From NCBI GenBank assembly GCA_910579435.1, contig CAJTVF010000032.1, positions 1-30,108 on the forward strand: a stretch of DNA of 30,108 nucleotides. Direction: 5' to 3'. A program made the translations under genes and the position numbers. The notes beneath the pieces are model-generated. The model ran no database searches. It was not told where the DNA came from and saw only the letters and a list, made by a program, of their open reading frames with translations. The DNA is from an uncultured Oscillibacter sp. Its GTDB lineage: Bacteria; Bacillota; Clostridia; Oscillospirales; Oscillospiraceae. How positions within the stretch are numbered: position 1 is the stretch's first letter; the number at the start of each line of letters is the position of its first letter. This document shows, piece after piece, positions 1 to 7,507 of this stretch.

Positions 1-374
1 CAGTCCACGCTCTGGGCCTTGCGGACCAGCCGCTCCATGCCGATGGCGATGCAGGAGGCGTTGACCCCCAGGCGCTCCTTGGTGTCGTTGGTCCCCAGCA
101 TGATGATCAGCAGGTCCAGGATCTCATGGCTTTTCAGCAGCGCATACAGAACCGTGAGGGCGTCCATGGTCTCGTGAAGGGGGTCCGGAAAGACGGTGGT
201 CCGGCCGCTGAGGCCCTCCTCCGTCACCAGAACATCCGGCCCCAAAGCCTTTTGGAGCAGGCAGGTCCAGCGCTCGTCCTCGTTGAAGCGGATGCCGCCG
301 TCGGCGCAGTCGGCGGGGTCGGCGCAGTAACCGTGGGTGTTGGAATCGCCTAAGCAAAGGATGTGCTTTTTCAT
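1..374 (-). CDS. SGNH/GDSL hydrolase, arylesterase-like (3' end outside window)
   Basis: The first 124 codons of a gene running off the left edge. The protein begins MKKHILCLGDSNTHGY; GDSN is the SGNH block I with the catalytic serine. A later IIMLGTNDTKE segment is block III with the conserved Asn. The spacing and the EEGLSGRTT segment match the arylesterase/acyltransferase branch (SGNH_arylesterase_like) as I remember it. There is no signal peptide, so it is probably cytoplasmic. The catalytic Asp/His block lies beyond the window. The ATG at 374-372 follows an AGAGGAAGAGG ribosome binding site. It is divergent from the sugar-acid uptake operon and shares its control region, so a role in de-esterifying the imported sugar (for example O-acetylated sialic acid) is possible; this is inference. 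General carboxylesterase is the alternative. Confidence 0.85.
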   Translation of the reverse strand, partial: MKKHILCLGDSNTHGYCADPADCADGGIRFNEDERWTCLLQKALGPDVLVTEEGLSGRTTVFPDPLHETMDALTVLYALLKSHEILDLLIIMLGTNDTKERLGVNASCIAIGMERLVRKAQSVD

Positions 375-429
375 GGTTCCTCTTCCTCTCTGCCCGCAGT
401 GAGCGGGTCTGAAATTTACCCCTTATTTT

Positions 430-459
430 ATAAAGTAGCATTTTTTTCCGGTTTGTCAA
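430..459 (-). promoter_or_regulatory. Probable promoter of the SGNH hydrolase gene
   Basis: On the minus strand TTGACA (459-454) is followed after 18 bases by TTTATA (435-430), about 55 bases before the hydrolase start codon. The -35 matches the consensus; the -10 is weaker. Confidence 0.45.
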
Positions 460-479
460 GACAGACCAGGCCGAGAAGA

Positions 480-570
480 TTTCGATTTCCGGTGGTAATT
501 TTACCAAAAATCGAAATTATTTTTGAAACATCCGCCGAATATGGGGACTCAGCAAAAATCCTTTCGATTT
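480..570. promoter_or_regulatory. Operator-like repeats between the divergent genes
   Basis: The 9-mer TTTCGATTT occurs at 480-488, as its exact reverse complement at 508-516, and again at 562-570, four bases upstream of the -35 box of the operon promoter. Between the first two lies a second palindrome, GGTAATTTTACC (494-505). The arrangement suits a dimeric repressor or activator controlling one or both divergent genes. Sialic acid operons are often controlled by RpiR- or GntR-family regulators; no regulator gene is in the window, so the assignment is inference. Confidence 0.5.
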
Positions 571-573
571 CAA

Positions 574-602
574 TTGACAAAAGAAGGGAATCCTTGTATA
601 AT
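574..602 (+). promoter_or_regulatory. Consensus sigma-70/A promoter of the uptake operon
   Basis: TTGACA at 574-579, a 17-base spacer and TATAAT at 597-602: perfect match to consensus in both boxes. Transcription should start near 609, leaving a leader of about 55 bases before the ATG at 665. An operator-like 9-mer abuts the -35 box. Confidence 0.85.
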
Positions 603-664
603 TTGTACAGCGAGCCGGCGGCTGGCCGGTTCATTTTTTGTGAAGAACAAAAGGAGGATTTGTG

Positions 665-2026
665 ATGAAGAAACTGCTTGCGCTTCTGCTGGCCATGGTC
701 ATGGTGATGGGCCTTGCCGCCTGCGGCCAGAAGTCCGAGACGACGCCCCCTGCCGACGATCAGCAGCAGGGCGACGCCCAGACCCCTGAAACGCCCGAGG
801 AGCCCGCCGCCGGCGGCGAGATCACCCTGTGGACCTACCCCATCGGCGACTGGGGCAAGGAAGACAAGGTAAAGGCCATCACCGACGCGTTCACGGCCGA
901 CACCGGCATCTCTGTGAAAGTGGAGTACTTAGCCTATGCCGACGGCGATGACAAGGTGAACTCCGCCATCACCGCCAAAAACGCCCCCGACCTGATTATG
1001 GAAGGACCCGAGCGCCTGGTGACCAACTGGGGCGACAAGGGCTATCTGGTGGACCTGAGCGACATGTTCGACGACACGGACAAGAGCGAAATCAACGCCG
1101 CCGCCATGGCCGCCTGCACCCACTCCAACGGCTCTGTCTACGAGTATCCCCTGGTCATTACGGCCCACTGCATGGCCATCAACCTGGACGCCTTCAAGGA
1201 GGCCGGGGCCGACAAGTTCCTGAACCTGGACACCCACACCTGGACCACCACTGATTTCATCAGCGCTGTGGAAACGCTGTACGACCACTTCCAGTCTCCC
1301 GTGGGCGCCGTGTACTGCAAGGGCCAGGGCGGCGACCAGGGCACCCGAGCCCTCGTCAACAACCTGTACGGCGGCACCTTTGCCACCGCCTCCCACGACA
1401 AGTACACCTGGGACGATCCCGCCAACATCAAGGCGCTGGAGCAGCTCAAGAGCATGCCCGGGATTGCCTTTGACGCCTCTCTCGAGGGCGGCGACGAGAT
1501 CAAGGTCTTCTATCAGGGCATCCTGAAGATGGCGTTCTGCTGGAACATCGCCCAGCAGCTGAATCCCAACCAGGCCGACACCGGCGCGGGCCTCACCGCC
1601 AACGGTGAAGAGATCGTCTTCATGGGCTTCCCCTCTCAGGACGGCGCTCCCGCTCTCCAGGGCGGCATCTGGGGCTTCGGCATCTTCGATAACGGGGACG
1701 AGGCCAGAATCAACGACGCGAAAACCTTCATCAAGTGGATGTGCGACTCTGAGCACACGGTGGACGCGGTAAAGACCGCCAACTACTTCGCCGCCCGCTC
1801 CGCCGCCGAGGGCACCGACCTCTCCGGCATCTGGGCCGACAACGAGATCATGAACGAGTATCAGGTCCTCATGCCTTACCTGGGCGACTACTATCAGGTC
1901 ACCAAGGGCTGGGCCGGCGCTCGTACCGAGTGGTGGACCATGCTCCAGAAGGTGGGCGAGGGCGCCGACATCTCCGAGACCGTCGCCACCTACGCGGCCA
2001 ACGCCAACGCGGCTGCCGCCGGCTAA
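665..2026 (+). CDS. ABC transporter sugar/sialic acid-binding lipoprotein
   Basis: A 453-residue family 1-type extracellular solute-binding protein. Residues 1-20 form a lipoprotein signal (MKKLLALLLAMVMVMGLAAC) with lipobox LAAC; Cys20 would be lipidated. An acidic, Pro/Gln-rich linker follows, then ITLWTYPIG, typical for the start of a carbohydrate-binding periplasmic fold. It would sit on the outer face of the membrane and deliver substrate to the two permeases downstream. The ATG at 665 is chosen because AAGGAGG (651-657) lies 7 bases before it; the GTG at 662 is only 4 bases away. The substrate is inferred as sialic acid or a related amino sugar from the lyase and YhcH genes of the operon. 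Confidence 0.9.
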   Translation: MKKLLALLLAMVMVMGLAACGQKSETTPPADDQQQGDAQTPETPEEPAAGGEITLWTYPIGDWGKEDKVKAITDAFTADTGISVKVEYLAYADGDDKVNSAITAKNAPDLIMEGPERLVTNWGDKGYLVDLSDMFDDTDKSEINAAAMAACTHSNGSVYEYPLVITAHCMAINLDAFKEAGADKFLNLDTHTWTTTDFISAVETLYDHFQSPVGAVYCKGQGGDQGTRALVNNLYGGTFATASHDKYTWDDPANIKALEQLKSMPGIAFDASLEGGDEIKVFYQGILKMAFCWNIAQQLNPNQADTGAGLTANGEEIVFMGFPSQDGAPALQGGIWGFGIFDNGDEARINDAKTFIKWMCDSEHTVDAVKTANYFAARSAAEGTDLSGIWADNEIMNEYQVLMPYLGDYYQVTKGWAGARTEWWTMLQKVGEGADISETVATYAANANAAAAG

Positions 2027-2062
2027 ACCTCTTCATACACCGTCAAAGAGATAAGGGTTTTT

Positions 2063-2102
2063 GCGCCCCTCTCCCGCGAAGGGCGGGAGAGGGGCGCGTT
2101 TT
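2063..2102 (+). terminator. Intercistronic GC-rich hairpin (attenuator or processing site)
   Basis: A perfect 15-bp stem (2063-2077 with 2083-2097), 5-base loop, then GTTTT. It lies between the binding-protein gene and the first permease gene. Such hairpins usually let the binding protein be made in excess over the permeases, by partial termination or by protecting the upstream mRNA. Confidence 0.75.
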
Positions 2103-2154
2103 GGAACCAGACCCAAGAGGCCCTGTCGAATCCAGTCGTAAAGGAGTGTTGACC

Positions 2155-3072
2155 TTGGCAAGACAATCCCAGCCCACCATGAGCCGCGCGCTTCAGCGGC
2201 GGGAGAACATCTCCGGCTATCTCTTCCTCCTGCCCAGCCTGATTTTCTTCATCGGCTTCGTGGTCATCCCTATGATCATCTGCATCGTTACCAGCCTCAC
2301 GGACGCTAACATGCACGACCAGGGCATGTTTGGAAACTTCATCGGCTTTTCCAACTTTACCAAACTGATGAGCGACGAGACCTTCCTGGAGGCGCTGAAG
2401 AACACCTTTATCATCGTTATTGTCAGCGTTCCCACAGTGTGCGCCTTCTCCCTGTGGGTGTCCTCCGCCATCTACAAGCTCAGCGGGCCCGTGCTGTCCG
2501 CCTTCCGCTGCATCTTCTACCTTCCTGTGGTCACCGGCTCCGTGGCCGTCACCGTGGTGTGGAAGTGGATGTATGACAACTACACCGGCATTTTCAACCA
2601 CGTCCTCAAGGGCGCGGGAGTCATTGAGCAGAACATCAACTGGCTGGGCGATTCCAAATACGCCCTCTGGTGCATCATCCTGATCCTCTTTACCACCTCT
2701 GTGGGCCAGCCCATCGTGCTGTATGTCTCCGCCCTGGGCAACGTGGACCAGACCCTCATTGAGGCCGCCGAGGTGGACGGGGCCAACGGCTTCCAAGTCT
2801 TCTGGAAGGTGAAGTGGGCCCAGATGATGCCGACGACCCTGTACATTCTGGTCATCACCACCATCAACTCCTTCCAGTGCTTCGCCCTGATTCAGCTGCT
2901 GACCAAGGGCGGCGCGGGAACCAACACGGTGATGTACCATATCTATTGGACCGCCTTCAAGCTGACGGAGCAGGCGGGCCACTTCGGCTACGCCAACGCC
3001 ATGGGCATGGTGCTGGCCATCTTCATCGGACTGCTGTCCGCCCTCCAGTTCAAGCTGGCGAAAGAAAAGTAA
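2155..3072 (+). CDS. ABC transporter permease 1 (MalF/UgpA type)
   Basis: 305 residues with about six hydrophobic membrane segments, starting with YLFLLPSLIFFIGFVVIP. The EAA cytoplasmic loop (EAAEVDGANGFQVFWKVKWA) that docks to the ATPase is present, in place and spacing typical of the MalF-like carbohydrate branch. The TTG at 2155 is the best start: AAGGAG (2141-2146) lies 8 bases upstream. The reading frame stays open further upstream, but that is the alternate frame of the preceding gene's end. It forms the channel with permease 2. No ABC ATPase gene follows, so an ATPase encoded elsewhere, as with shared MsmK-type ATPases, is needed. Confidence 0.9.
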   Translation: MARQSQPTMSRALQRRENISGYLFLLPSLIFFIGFVVIPMIICIVTSLTDANMHDQGMFGNFIGFSNFTKLMSDETFLEALKNTFIIVIVSVPTVCAFSLWVSSAIYKLSGPVLSAFRCIFYLPVVTGSVAVTVVWKWMYDNYTGIFNHVLKGAGVIEQNINWLGDSKYALWCIILILFTTSVGQPIVLYVSALGNVDQTLIEAAEVDGANGFQVFWKVKWAQMMPTTLYILVITTINSFQCFALIQLLTKGGAGTNTVMYHIYWTAFKLTEQAGHFGYANAMGMVLAIFIGLLSALQFKLAKEK

Positions 3073-3084
3073 GGGGGTGCTGGT

Positions 3085-4011
3085 ATGAAAATTGAAACTG
3101 GACGCGGCCGCGCGTATAAGATCGTCTCCATCATTGTTCTGGTCATCCTGGCCTTCCTCTTCACCTTCCCGCTGTACTGGATCGTCACCGGCGCCTTTAA
3201 AAACGGCGCGGACATCAACGCCACCAAGCCCATCTGGGTCCCCACCGAATGGGTGATGAACAACTTTGACAAACTGATGAAGCAGCGCAGCGTCCCCCTG
3301 TGGGAGGTCTACCTGCCCTTCGGCAGCTTCTTCAACGGCGGGAAAAAGGTGCTCCTCACCGCCGGGCCGGAGGCCCCCGCCGCCATCCGCTGGCTGATCA
3401 ACGCGGTGCTCATGTGCGTGCTGGCCATGCTCATCACCTGCCTCACCGCCGCCATGGCGGGCTATGCCCTGGCGAAGAAGCGCTTCAACGGGCGGGCCAT
3501 CCTGTTCTCCCTTATCGTCTGCGCCATGGCCCTGCCCAAGCAGGTTATCCTGATTCCCCTGCTGAAGGAGATGTCCGCCCTGCACCTGTACGACAGCCTC
3601 TGGGCCGTAATCTTCCCCACCGTGGGCTGGCCCTTCGGCGTGTTTTTGATGAAGCAGTTCTCGGAGAGCATACCGGGAGAGATTCTGGAGGCTGCCCGCA
3701 TTGACGGGTCCAGCGAGTGGAATACTTTCTCCACCGTGGTCATGCCCATGATCAAGCCGGGCATCGGAGCCCTGGCGATTTTCACCTTCATCAACTGCTG
3801 GAACGACTACTTCATGCAGCTGGTCATGCTGGCCAGCGGCAGCAACTTCACCATCCCCCTGGGCATCGCCACCCTCCAGGCGGAGACCTCCGTGGACAAC
3901 GGCCTGCTGATGGCCGGCGCCACCCTGGCGGCGGCTCCCATCATCATTGTGTTCCTGATTTTCCAGAAGTACTTCACCCAGGGCATCGCCATGGGCGCGG
4001 TGAAAGGCTGA
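3085..4011 (+). CDS. ABC transporter permease 2 (MalG/UgpE type)
   Basis: 308 residues; an N-terminal membrane segment (IVSIIVLVILAFLFTFPLYW), a long extracytoplasmic loop, then about five further membrane segments. The EAA loop reads EAARIDGSSEWNTFSTVVMP, typical for MalG-like permeases. It begins 12 bases after the stop of permease 1 behind an AAGGGGG ribosome binding site, so the two are co-translated. It ends in hydrophobic sequence followed by KYFTQGIAMGAVKG, the usual C-terminus of this family. It pairs with permease 1 to form the channel. Confidence 0.92.
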   Translation: MKIETGRGRAYKIVSIIVLVILAFLFTFPLYWIVTGAFKNGADINATKPIWVPTEWVMNNFDKLMKQRSVPLWEVYLPFGSFFNGGKKVLLTAGPEAPAAIRWLINAVLMCVLAMLITCLTAAMAGYALAKKRFNGRAILFSLIVCAMALPKQVILIPLLKEMSALHLYDSLWAVIFPTVGWPFGVFLMKQFSESIPGEILEAARIDGSSEWNTFSTVVMPMIKPGIGALAIFTFINCWNDYFMQLVMLASGSNFTIPLGIATLQAETSVDNGLLMAGATLAAAPIIIVFLIFQKYFTQGIAMGAVKG

Positions 4012-4037
4012 CTTACTTTTCTTGAAAGAAAAGTAAG
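4012..4037. repeat. Perfect 12-bp palindrome between operon genes
   Basis: CTTACTTTTCTT (4012-4023) is repeated as its exact reverse complement at 4026-4037, starting at the stop codon of permease 2. No T-run follows, so it is not a clear terminator. It resembles short dispersed palindromes found in many bacterial genomes. About 90 bases of leader separate it from the YhcH gene. Confidence 0.6.
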
Positions 4038-4129
4038 CAAAAGAACTTTAGTGCGTTCTGGCAGCCGGCTTTTAACCAAGACAGAGCGACGGCAACGCAG
4101 AATTGCGAAATGGGGGATAAGAAAGCACG

Positions 4130-4585
4130 ATGATTTACGCCAAACTGAAGGACGCTCCGGCCTACCGGGGCATCCACCCCAGCCTGGACCTGGCGCTGGA
4201 GCATATCACGCCGGAATTCCTCGCTTCCGTGGGAAGCCAGCGGGTGGAGCTCAAGGGCGGCGACGTATACGCTGCCCGCTTCACCTACGAGACCATCCCG
4301 GCGGAGGAGAGCTTTTTCGAGGCCCACCGGAAGTACCTGGACATTCACATCATGGCGGAGGGCTCCGAGGGCGTGGAGATTGCCCCGCCGGAGTCTCTGG
4401 CCGAGTTTGACCGGGTGGAGGCCAACGACTTTTACGCCTACCGGGGCGAGGGGGACTACAAGCTGGTCCTTTCCCCCGGGGACTTCCTGGTGGTTTTCCC
4501 CGGCGACGCCCACCGCATCAAAATGCAGGTGGACGGGCCGAAGACCGTGAGCAAGGTGGTCTTCAAGGTAAAAATTTATGACTAG
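4130..4585 (+). CDS. YhcH/YjgK/YiaL (DUF386) family protein
   Basis: 151 residues, the full length of this family. Conserved features visible are the RKYLDIHIMAEGSEGVEIA stretch and the PGDAHRIKMQ segment with its His, which lie in the cupin-like barrel and may bind a metal ion. Members are found in sialic acid and other sugar-acid operons (E. coli YhcH/NanQ) and have been linked to sugar anomer or epimer handling; the exact activity here is not shown by the sequence. The start at 4130 has a GGGGGA site 13 bases upstream. The next gene starts 10 bases after the stop, so it is co-transcribed with the lyase. Confidence 0.85.
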   Translation: MIYAKLKDAPAYRGIHPSLDLALEHITPEFLASVGSQRVELKGGDVYAARFTYETIPAEESFFEAHRKYLDIHIMAEGSEGVEIAPPESLAEFDRVEANDFYAYRGEGDYKLVLSPGDFLVVFPGDAHRIKMQVDGPKTVSKVVFKVKIYD

Positions 4586-4595
4586 GAGTGACAAT

Positions 4596-5504
4596 ATGAA
4601 AGACCTTTCCAAATACCAGGGGATTTTCCCCGCTTTCTACGCCTGCTATGACCATGACGGCAAGGTCAGCGCCCCGGTGGTCCGGGCCCTGGCGAAATTC
4701 CTGCTGGACAAGGGCGTACAGGGATTGTATGTAGGCGGCTCCTCCGGCGAGTGCATCTACCAGAGCGTGGCCGAGCGGAAGGAGACCCTGGAGAACGTCA
4801 TGGCGGAAGTGGGCGGCAAAATGACCATTATCGCCCACGTGGCCTGCAACAACACCGCCGACAGCCGGGAGCTGGCGGCCCACGCGGAGAGCCTGGGGGT
4901 GGACGCCGTCGCCTCCATCCCGCCCATCTACTTCCACCTGCCCCCCAAGGGCATCGCCAAGTACTGGAACGATATTTCCGGCGCGGCCCCCAACACGGAC
5001 TTTGTGATCTACAACATCCCCCAGCTGGCGGGCGTGGCCCTGTCGGTGCCTCTGCTTCAGGAGATGCTGAAAAATCCCCGGGTCATCGGCGTGAAGAACT
5101 CCTCCATGCCCGTTCAGGACATCCAGCTGTGGCACGACGAGGGAGCCCTGGTGTTCAACGGCCCGGACGAGCAGCTTCTCAGCGGTCTGGCCGCCGGAGC
5201 CGCCGGAGGCATCGGCGGGACCTACGCCGCCATGCCGGAGCTGTACCTGGAGATTTTCCGCTGCTTTAAAGCGGGAGACATGGCGAAGGGCCGGGAGGTC
5301 CAGAACGAGTGCTGCCGCATCATCTATAAGATGTGCTCCACTCAGGGGAATATGTACGCCGTCATCAAGGAGATCCTCCGCCTCCAGGGCGGGCCGGATA
5401 TCGGCGGCGTCCGGGCGCCCCTGCTGGAGTTGGAGCCCGGCGACCGGGAAACCATCGTTCGGGCTCACGAGATGATCCAGGCCGCCATTGCCAAGTACTG
5501 CTGA
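4596..5504 (+). CDS. nanA: N-acetylneuraminate lyase / DapA-family aldolase
   Basis: 302 residues of the DHDPS/NAL TIM-barrel family, which cleave or form 2-keto acids through a Schiff base. Visible motifs: GGSSGECIYQS (phosphate/carboxylate-binding GxxGE loop, sialate-lyase-like in the residues after GE), YNIPQLAG with the catalytic Tyr, GVKNSS with the Schiff-base Lys, and GGTYAAMPE. The set suits N-acetylneuraminate to N-acetylmannosamine plus pyruvate. The ATG at 4596 has AGGAG at 4584-4588; the in-frame ATG at 4578 overlaps the YhcH gene and lacks a site. Last gene of the operon. Other 2-keto-3-deoxy-sugar aldolases of the family remain possible; the YhcH neighbour favours sialate. Confidence 0.85.
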   Translation: MKDLSKYQGIFPAFYACYDHDGKVSAPVVRALAKFLLDKGVQGLYVGGSSGECIYQSVAERKETLENVMAEVGGKMTIIAHVACNNTADSRELAAHAESLGVDAVASIPPIYFHLPPKGIAKYWNDISGAAPNTDFVIYNIPQLAGVALSVPLLQEMLKNPRVIGVKNSSMPVQDIQLWHDEGALVFNGPDEQLLSGLAAGAAGGIGGTYAAMPELYLEIFRCFKAGDMAKGREVQNECCRIIYKMCSTQGNMYAVIKEILRLQGGPDIGGVRAPLLELEPGDRETIVRAHEMIQAAIAKYC

Positions 5505-5511
5505 GCAACAG

Positions 5512-5549
5512 AAAAAGCCCCGCTTTTCCCAGGAAAAGCGGGGCTTTTT
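5512..5549. terminator. Bidirectional Rho-independent terminator
   Basis: Perfect 18-bp inverted repeat (5512-5529 with 5532-5549) with A5 on one side and T5 on the other, so it can end the plus-strand uptake operon; it also lies beyond the end of thiT on the minus strand. Confidence 0.92.
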
Positions 5550-5669
5550 GCTCCGGAAGGCGGCTTTCTGCGCACGGCTTCATAGAAAACACAAACGCGC
5601 GCTGCGCGCCAGCGGACCAACAGTCCACCGGTTGAAAGGTAGCGGCGGCTCCTTTTCAACTGCGTTGTC

Positions 5670-6329
5670 TTACCGCGCGGCTCTGCGGACCCGCTCCAGG
5701 GCCTGCTCCACCGCCGGAATCTTGATAACGAGGACGGTGACCGCCGCCTCCGCCAGCAGATAGCTGTAGTTGTAAATGATAGGGTACAGGTTCCGCAGGG
5801 CCTGGGGGAAGCTCTCCGGCATGTAGTCCATCCAGTAGAGGTAGCCGCCCAGGGAGTGGAACACGCCCCGGGCCAGCACCGCCGCGAGGTAGCCGATCAG
5901 GAGGCTGTTCTTCTTCCCCCGGAACAGCCCCGCCAGCCCCAGGGCGGCGAAGGCCAGCACATAGTCGCAGCAGACCTGGAACAGCGTCAGGAAATAGGGC
6001 TCCTGCAAAAATTGCAGAATGCCGTAGGCAAAGCCCACCAGCATGCCGGTTTTGACGCCGTACCAGTTAGCCACCAGCACGATAAAGAGCATGCTCAGCA
6101 GGGTGACGGAGCCGCCGTAGGGCAGCTTGAGCACCTTGATGAAGCTGGTCACATAGGCCAGGGCCACGGCCATGGCGCAGTAGGCCAGCTGTTTGGCGGC
6201 GAAGCCCTTTTTCTCTCCCCGGTCCGCCAGGGACAAGCCCGCCAGGATGCTCAGCACCAGCAGCGCGGCGCTCAGGGCGTAGCCGGCGGTGGTGAGGCCG
6301 CCCTCACCGTTGACAAACAGGTTCAGCAT
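5670..6329 (-). CDS. thiT: Thiamine transporter S component, ThiT
   Basis: 219 residues with about six membrane helices. ThiT (YuaJ) is the substrate-capture subunit of an ECF transporter that shares its energizing module (EcfA/A'/T) with other S components; those genes are not here. Recognisable parts are the Ala/Leu-rich second helix region (LAYCAMAVALAYVTSFIKV), KLPYGGSVTLLSMLFI, and the C-terminal SYLLAEAAVTVLVIKIP. The start at 6329 has AAGGAGGAA 8 bases upstream (6346-6338). A longer reading from 6419 would cross the riboswitch terminator, so it is rejected. The TPP riboswitch upstream supports thiamine as substrate and predicts repression when TPP is plentiful. Confidence 0.93.
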   Translation of the reverse strand: MLNLFVNGEGGLTTAGYALSAALLVLSILAGLSLADRGEKKGFAAKQLAYCAMAVALAYVTSFIKVLKLPYGGSVTLLSMLFIVLVANWYGVKTGMLVGFAYGILQFLQEPYFLTLFQVCCDYVLAFAALGLAGLFRGKKNSLLIGYLAAVLARGVFHSLGGYLYWMDYMPESFPQALRNLYPIIYNYSYLLAEAAVTVLVIKIPAVEQALERVRRAAR

Positions 6330-6370
6330 GGAATGAGTTCCTCCTTGTTCCGACCGCGAAACTGACGAAA

Positions 6371-6400
6371 AACAGCCCTCCCGAAGCCGGGAGGGCTGTT
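6371..6400 (-). terminator. TPP riboswitch expression-platform terminator
   Basis: Perfect 12-bp stem (6400-6389 with 6382-6371 on the minus strand), 6-base loop, followed by a T5 run. It lies between the TPP aptamer and the thiT ribosome binding site, which indicates control by premature transcription termination. Confidence 0.85.
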
Positions 6401-6426
6401 CCACATGCGGAAAAAGCATGACGGTT

Positions 6427-6516
6427 CATGACGGCTCCCTACGTTGGCATTACCCAAATCAGGTTATGGGTCGAAGCGTTCGCTTCCTCTCAGCCCGCTT
6501 CCGCGAGCTCCCCAGT
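6427..6516 (-). promoter_or_regulatory. TPP (thi-box) riboswitch aptamer
   Basis: Read on the minus strand it contains the thi-box hallmarks in order: GGGGAGC, GGCTGAGA, ACCCATAACCTGATTTGGGT and AATGCCAACGTAGGGA. These are the pyrimidine- and pyrophosphate-binding cores. It lies about 100-190 bases upstream of thiT. Confidence 0.96.
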
Positions 6517-6542
6517 TCACGATCTATGTAATTGGTAAGCTG

Positions 6543-6571
6543 ATTATAGCATGTCCCGCCGCCCGGCGCAA
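6543..6571 (-). promoter_or_regulatory. Promoter of the riboswitch-thiT transcript
   Basis: Minus strand TTGCGC (6571-6566), 17-base spacer, TATAAT (6548-6543) with an extended TGC just upstream of the -10. The start point would be about 25 bases before the aptamer. Confidence 0.7.
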
Positions 6572-6591
6572 GGTTTTTTCGCCGGGCGGCG
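6557..6591. repeat. GC-rich 12-bp inverted repeat in the thiT/moxR intergenic region
   Basis: CGCCGCCCGGCG (6557-6568) is complementary to 6580-6591. It overlaps the spacer and -35 region of the minus-strand thiT promoter, so it is unlikely to be a thiT terminator; the strong pairing may simply limit read-through between the two divergent genes. Confidence 0.4.
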
Positions 6592-6693
6592 AAAAAATGT
6601 GAAATTGGCGGTTGCGGAATCGGCGGGGCTCTGGTATCTTATGAACTGTACCCTCTCTGCGGAAACAAAGAAACGTCGGAATAAAGGTGAACT

Positions 6694-7503
6694 ATGAACG
6701 AGATTTTTTCGGGAACCAATCAATACGTGGCCTCCGGCGAGCTGATGGCGGCGGTGAACATTGCCGTGACGCTGGAAAAGCCGCTTCTCATTAAGGGCGA
6801 GCCGGGCACCGGCAAGACCATGCTGGCCCAGGCCGTATCCCAGGCGCTGGGGAAGGAGCTCATTATCTGGAACGTGAAGTCCACCACCAAGGCCCAGGAC
6901 GGCCTCTACGTCTACGACGTGGTGCAGCGGCTCTACGACAGCCAGTTCGGCGCCCACGGCGTGGACGACGCGGCCCGCTATATCAAGCTGGGCAAGCTGG
7001 GAGAGGCGTTTTCCTCGGAGGAGCAGGTGGTGCTGCTGATCGACGAGATCGACAAGGCGGACCTGGAATTCCCCAACGATCTGCTGTGGGAGCTGGACCG
7101 GATGGAGTTCTACATCCCGGAGACCCGGGAGACCGTCCGGGCGAAGAAGCGGCCCATTGTCATCATCACCTCCAACGCGGAAAAGGAGCTGCCGGACGCC
7201 TTCCTCCGCCGCTGCATCTTCCACTATATCGACTTCCCGGACCAGGAGCAGATGGAGCGCATCCTCCGCGTTCACTTCGACCATTTGGAGGAGGACCTTC
7301 TCCGCCAGGCCATGGCCGCCTTCTACTGGCTGCGCCAGCTCCGGGGCATCGACAAGAAGCCCAGCACCTCGGAGCTGGTGGACTGGCTCCGGGCCCTCAT
7401 CGCCGGGGGCGTGGACCCCGCCCGGGTTCAAAAGGAGCTGCCCTTCGCCGGGGTCCTGCTGAAAAAGGACAAGGACCTGCGGACCCTGCGGGGCGTCCGG
7501 TGA
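6694..7503 (+). CDS. MoxR-family AAA+ ATPase
   Basis: 269 residues. Walker A GEPGTGKT at residues 35-42, Walker B VVLLIDEIDK near 112-121, sensor-1 region IVIITSN near 155, and an arginine-rich DAFLRRCIFHY segment typical for MoxR proteins. MoxR ATPases work with a VWA-domain partner as chaperones that remodel or insert cofactors into enzyme complexes; the next gene, 4 bases downstream, encodes such a partner. Start ATG with AAAGGTG upstream. A weak promoter (TTGCGG 6612-6617, 17 bases, TATCTT 6635-6640) precedes it. The client complex is not indicated by the neighbours. Confidence 0.9.
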   Translation: MNEIFSGTNQYVASGELMAAVNIAVTLEKPLLIKGEPGTGKTMLAQAVSQALGKELIIWNVKSTTKAQDGLYVYDVVQRLYDSQFGAHGVDDAARYIKLGKLGEAFSSEEQVVLLIDEIDKADLEFPNDLLWELDRMEFYIPETRETVRAKKRPIVIITSNAEKELPDAFLRRCIFHYIDFPDQEQMERILRVHFDHLEEDLLRQAMAAFYWLRQLRGIDKKPSTSELVDWLRALIAGGVDPARVQKELPFAGVLLKKDKDLRTLRGVR

Positions 7504-7507
7504 GCCC

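Noticed and set aside
2023..3585. 520-codon open frame on the minus strand across the permease genes
   Set aside because: Composition is His/Gly/Asp-rich shadow sequence of G+C-rich genes; no start signal and the plus strand has clear permease motifs.
6330..6419. N-terminal extension of ThiT from an upstream ATG
   Set aside because: It would be translated across the riboswitch terminator hairpin, while the ATG at 6329 has an ideal ribosome binding site.
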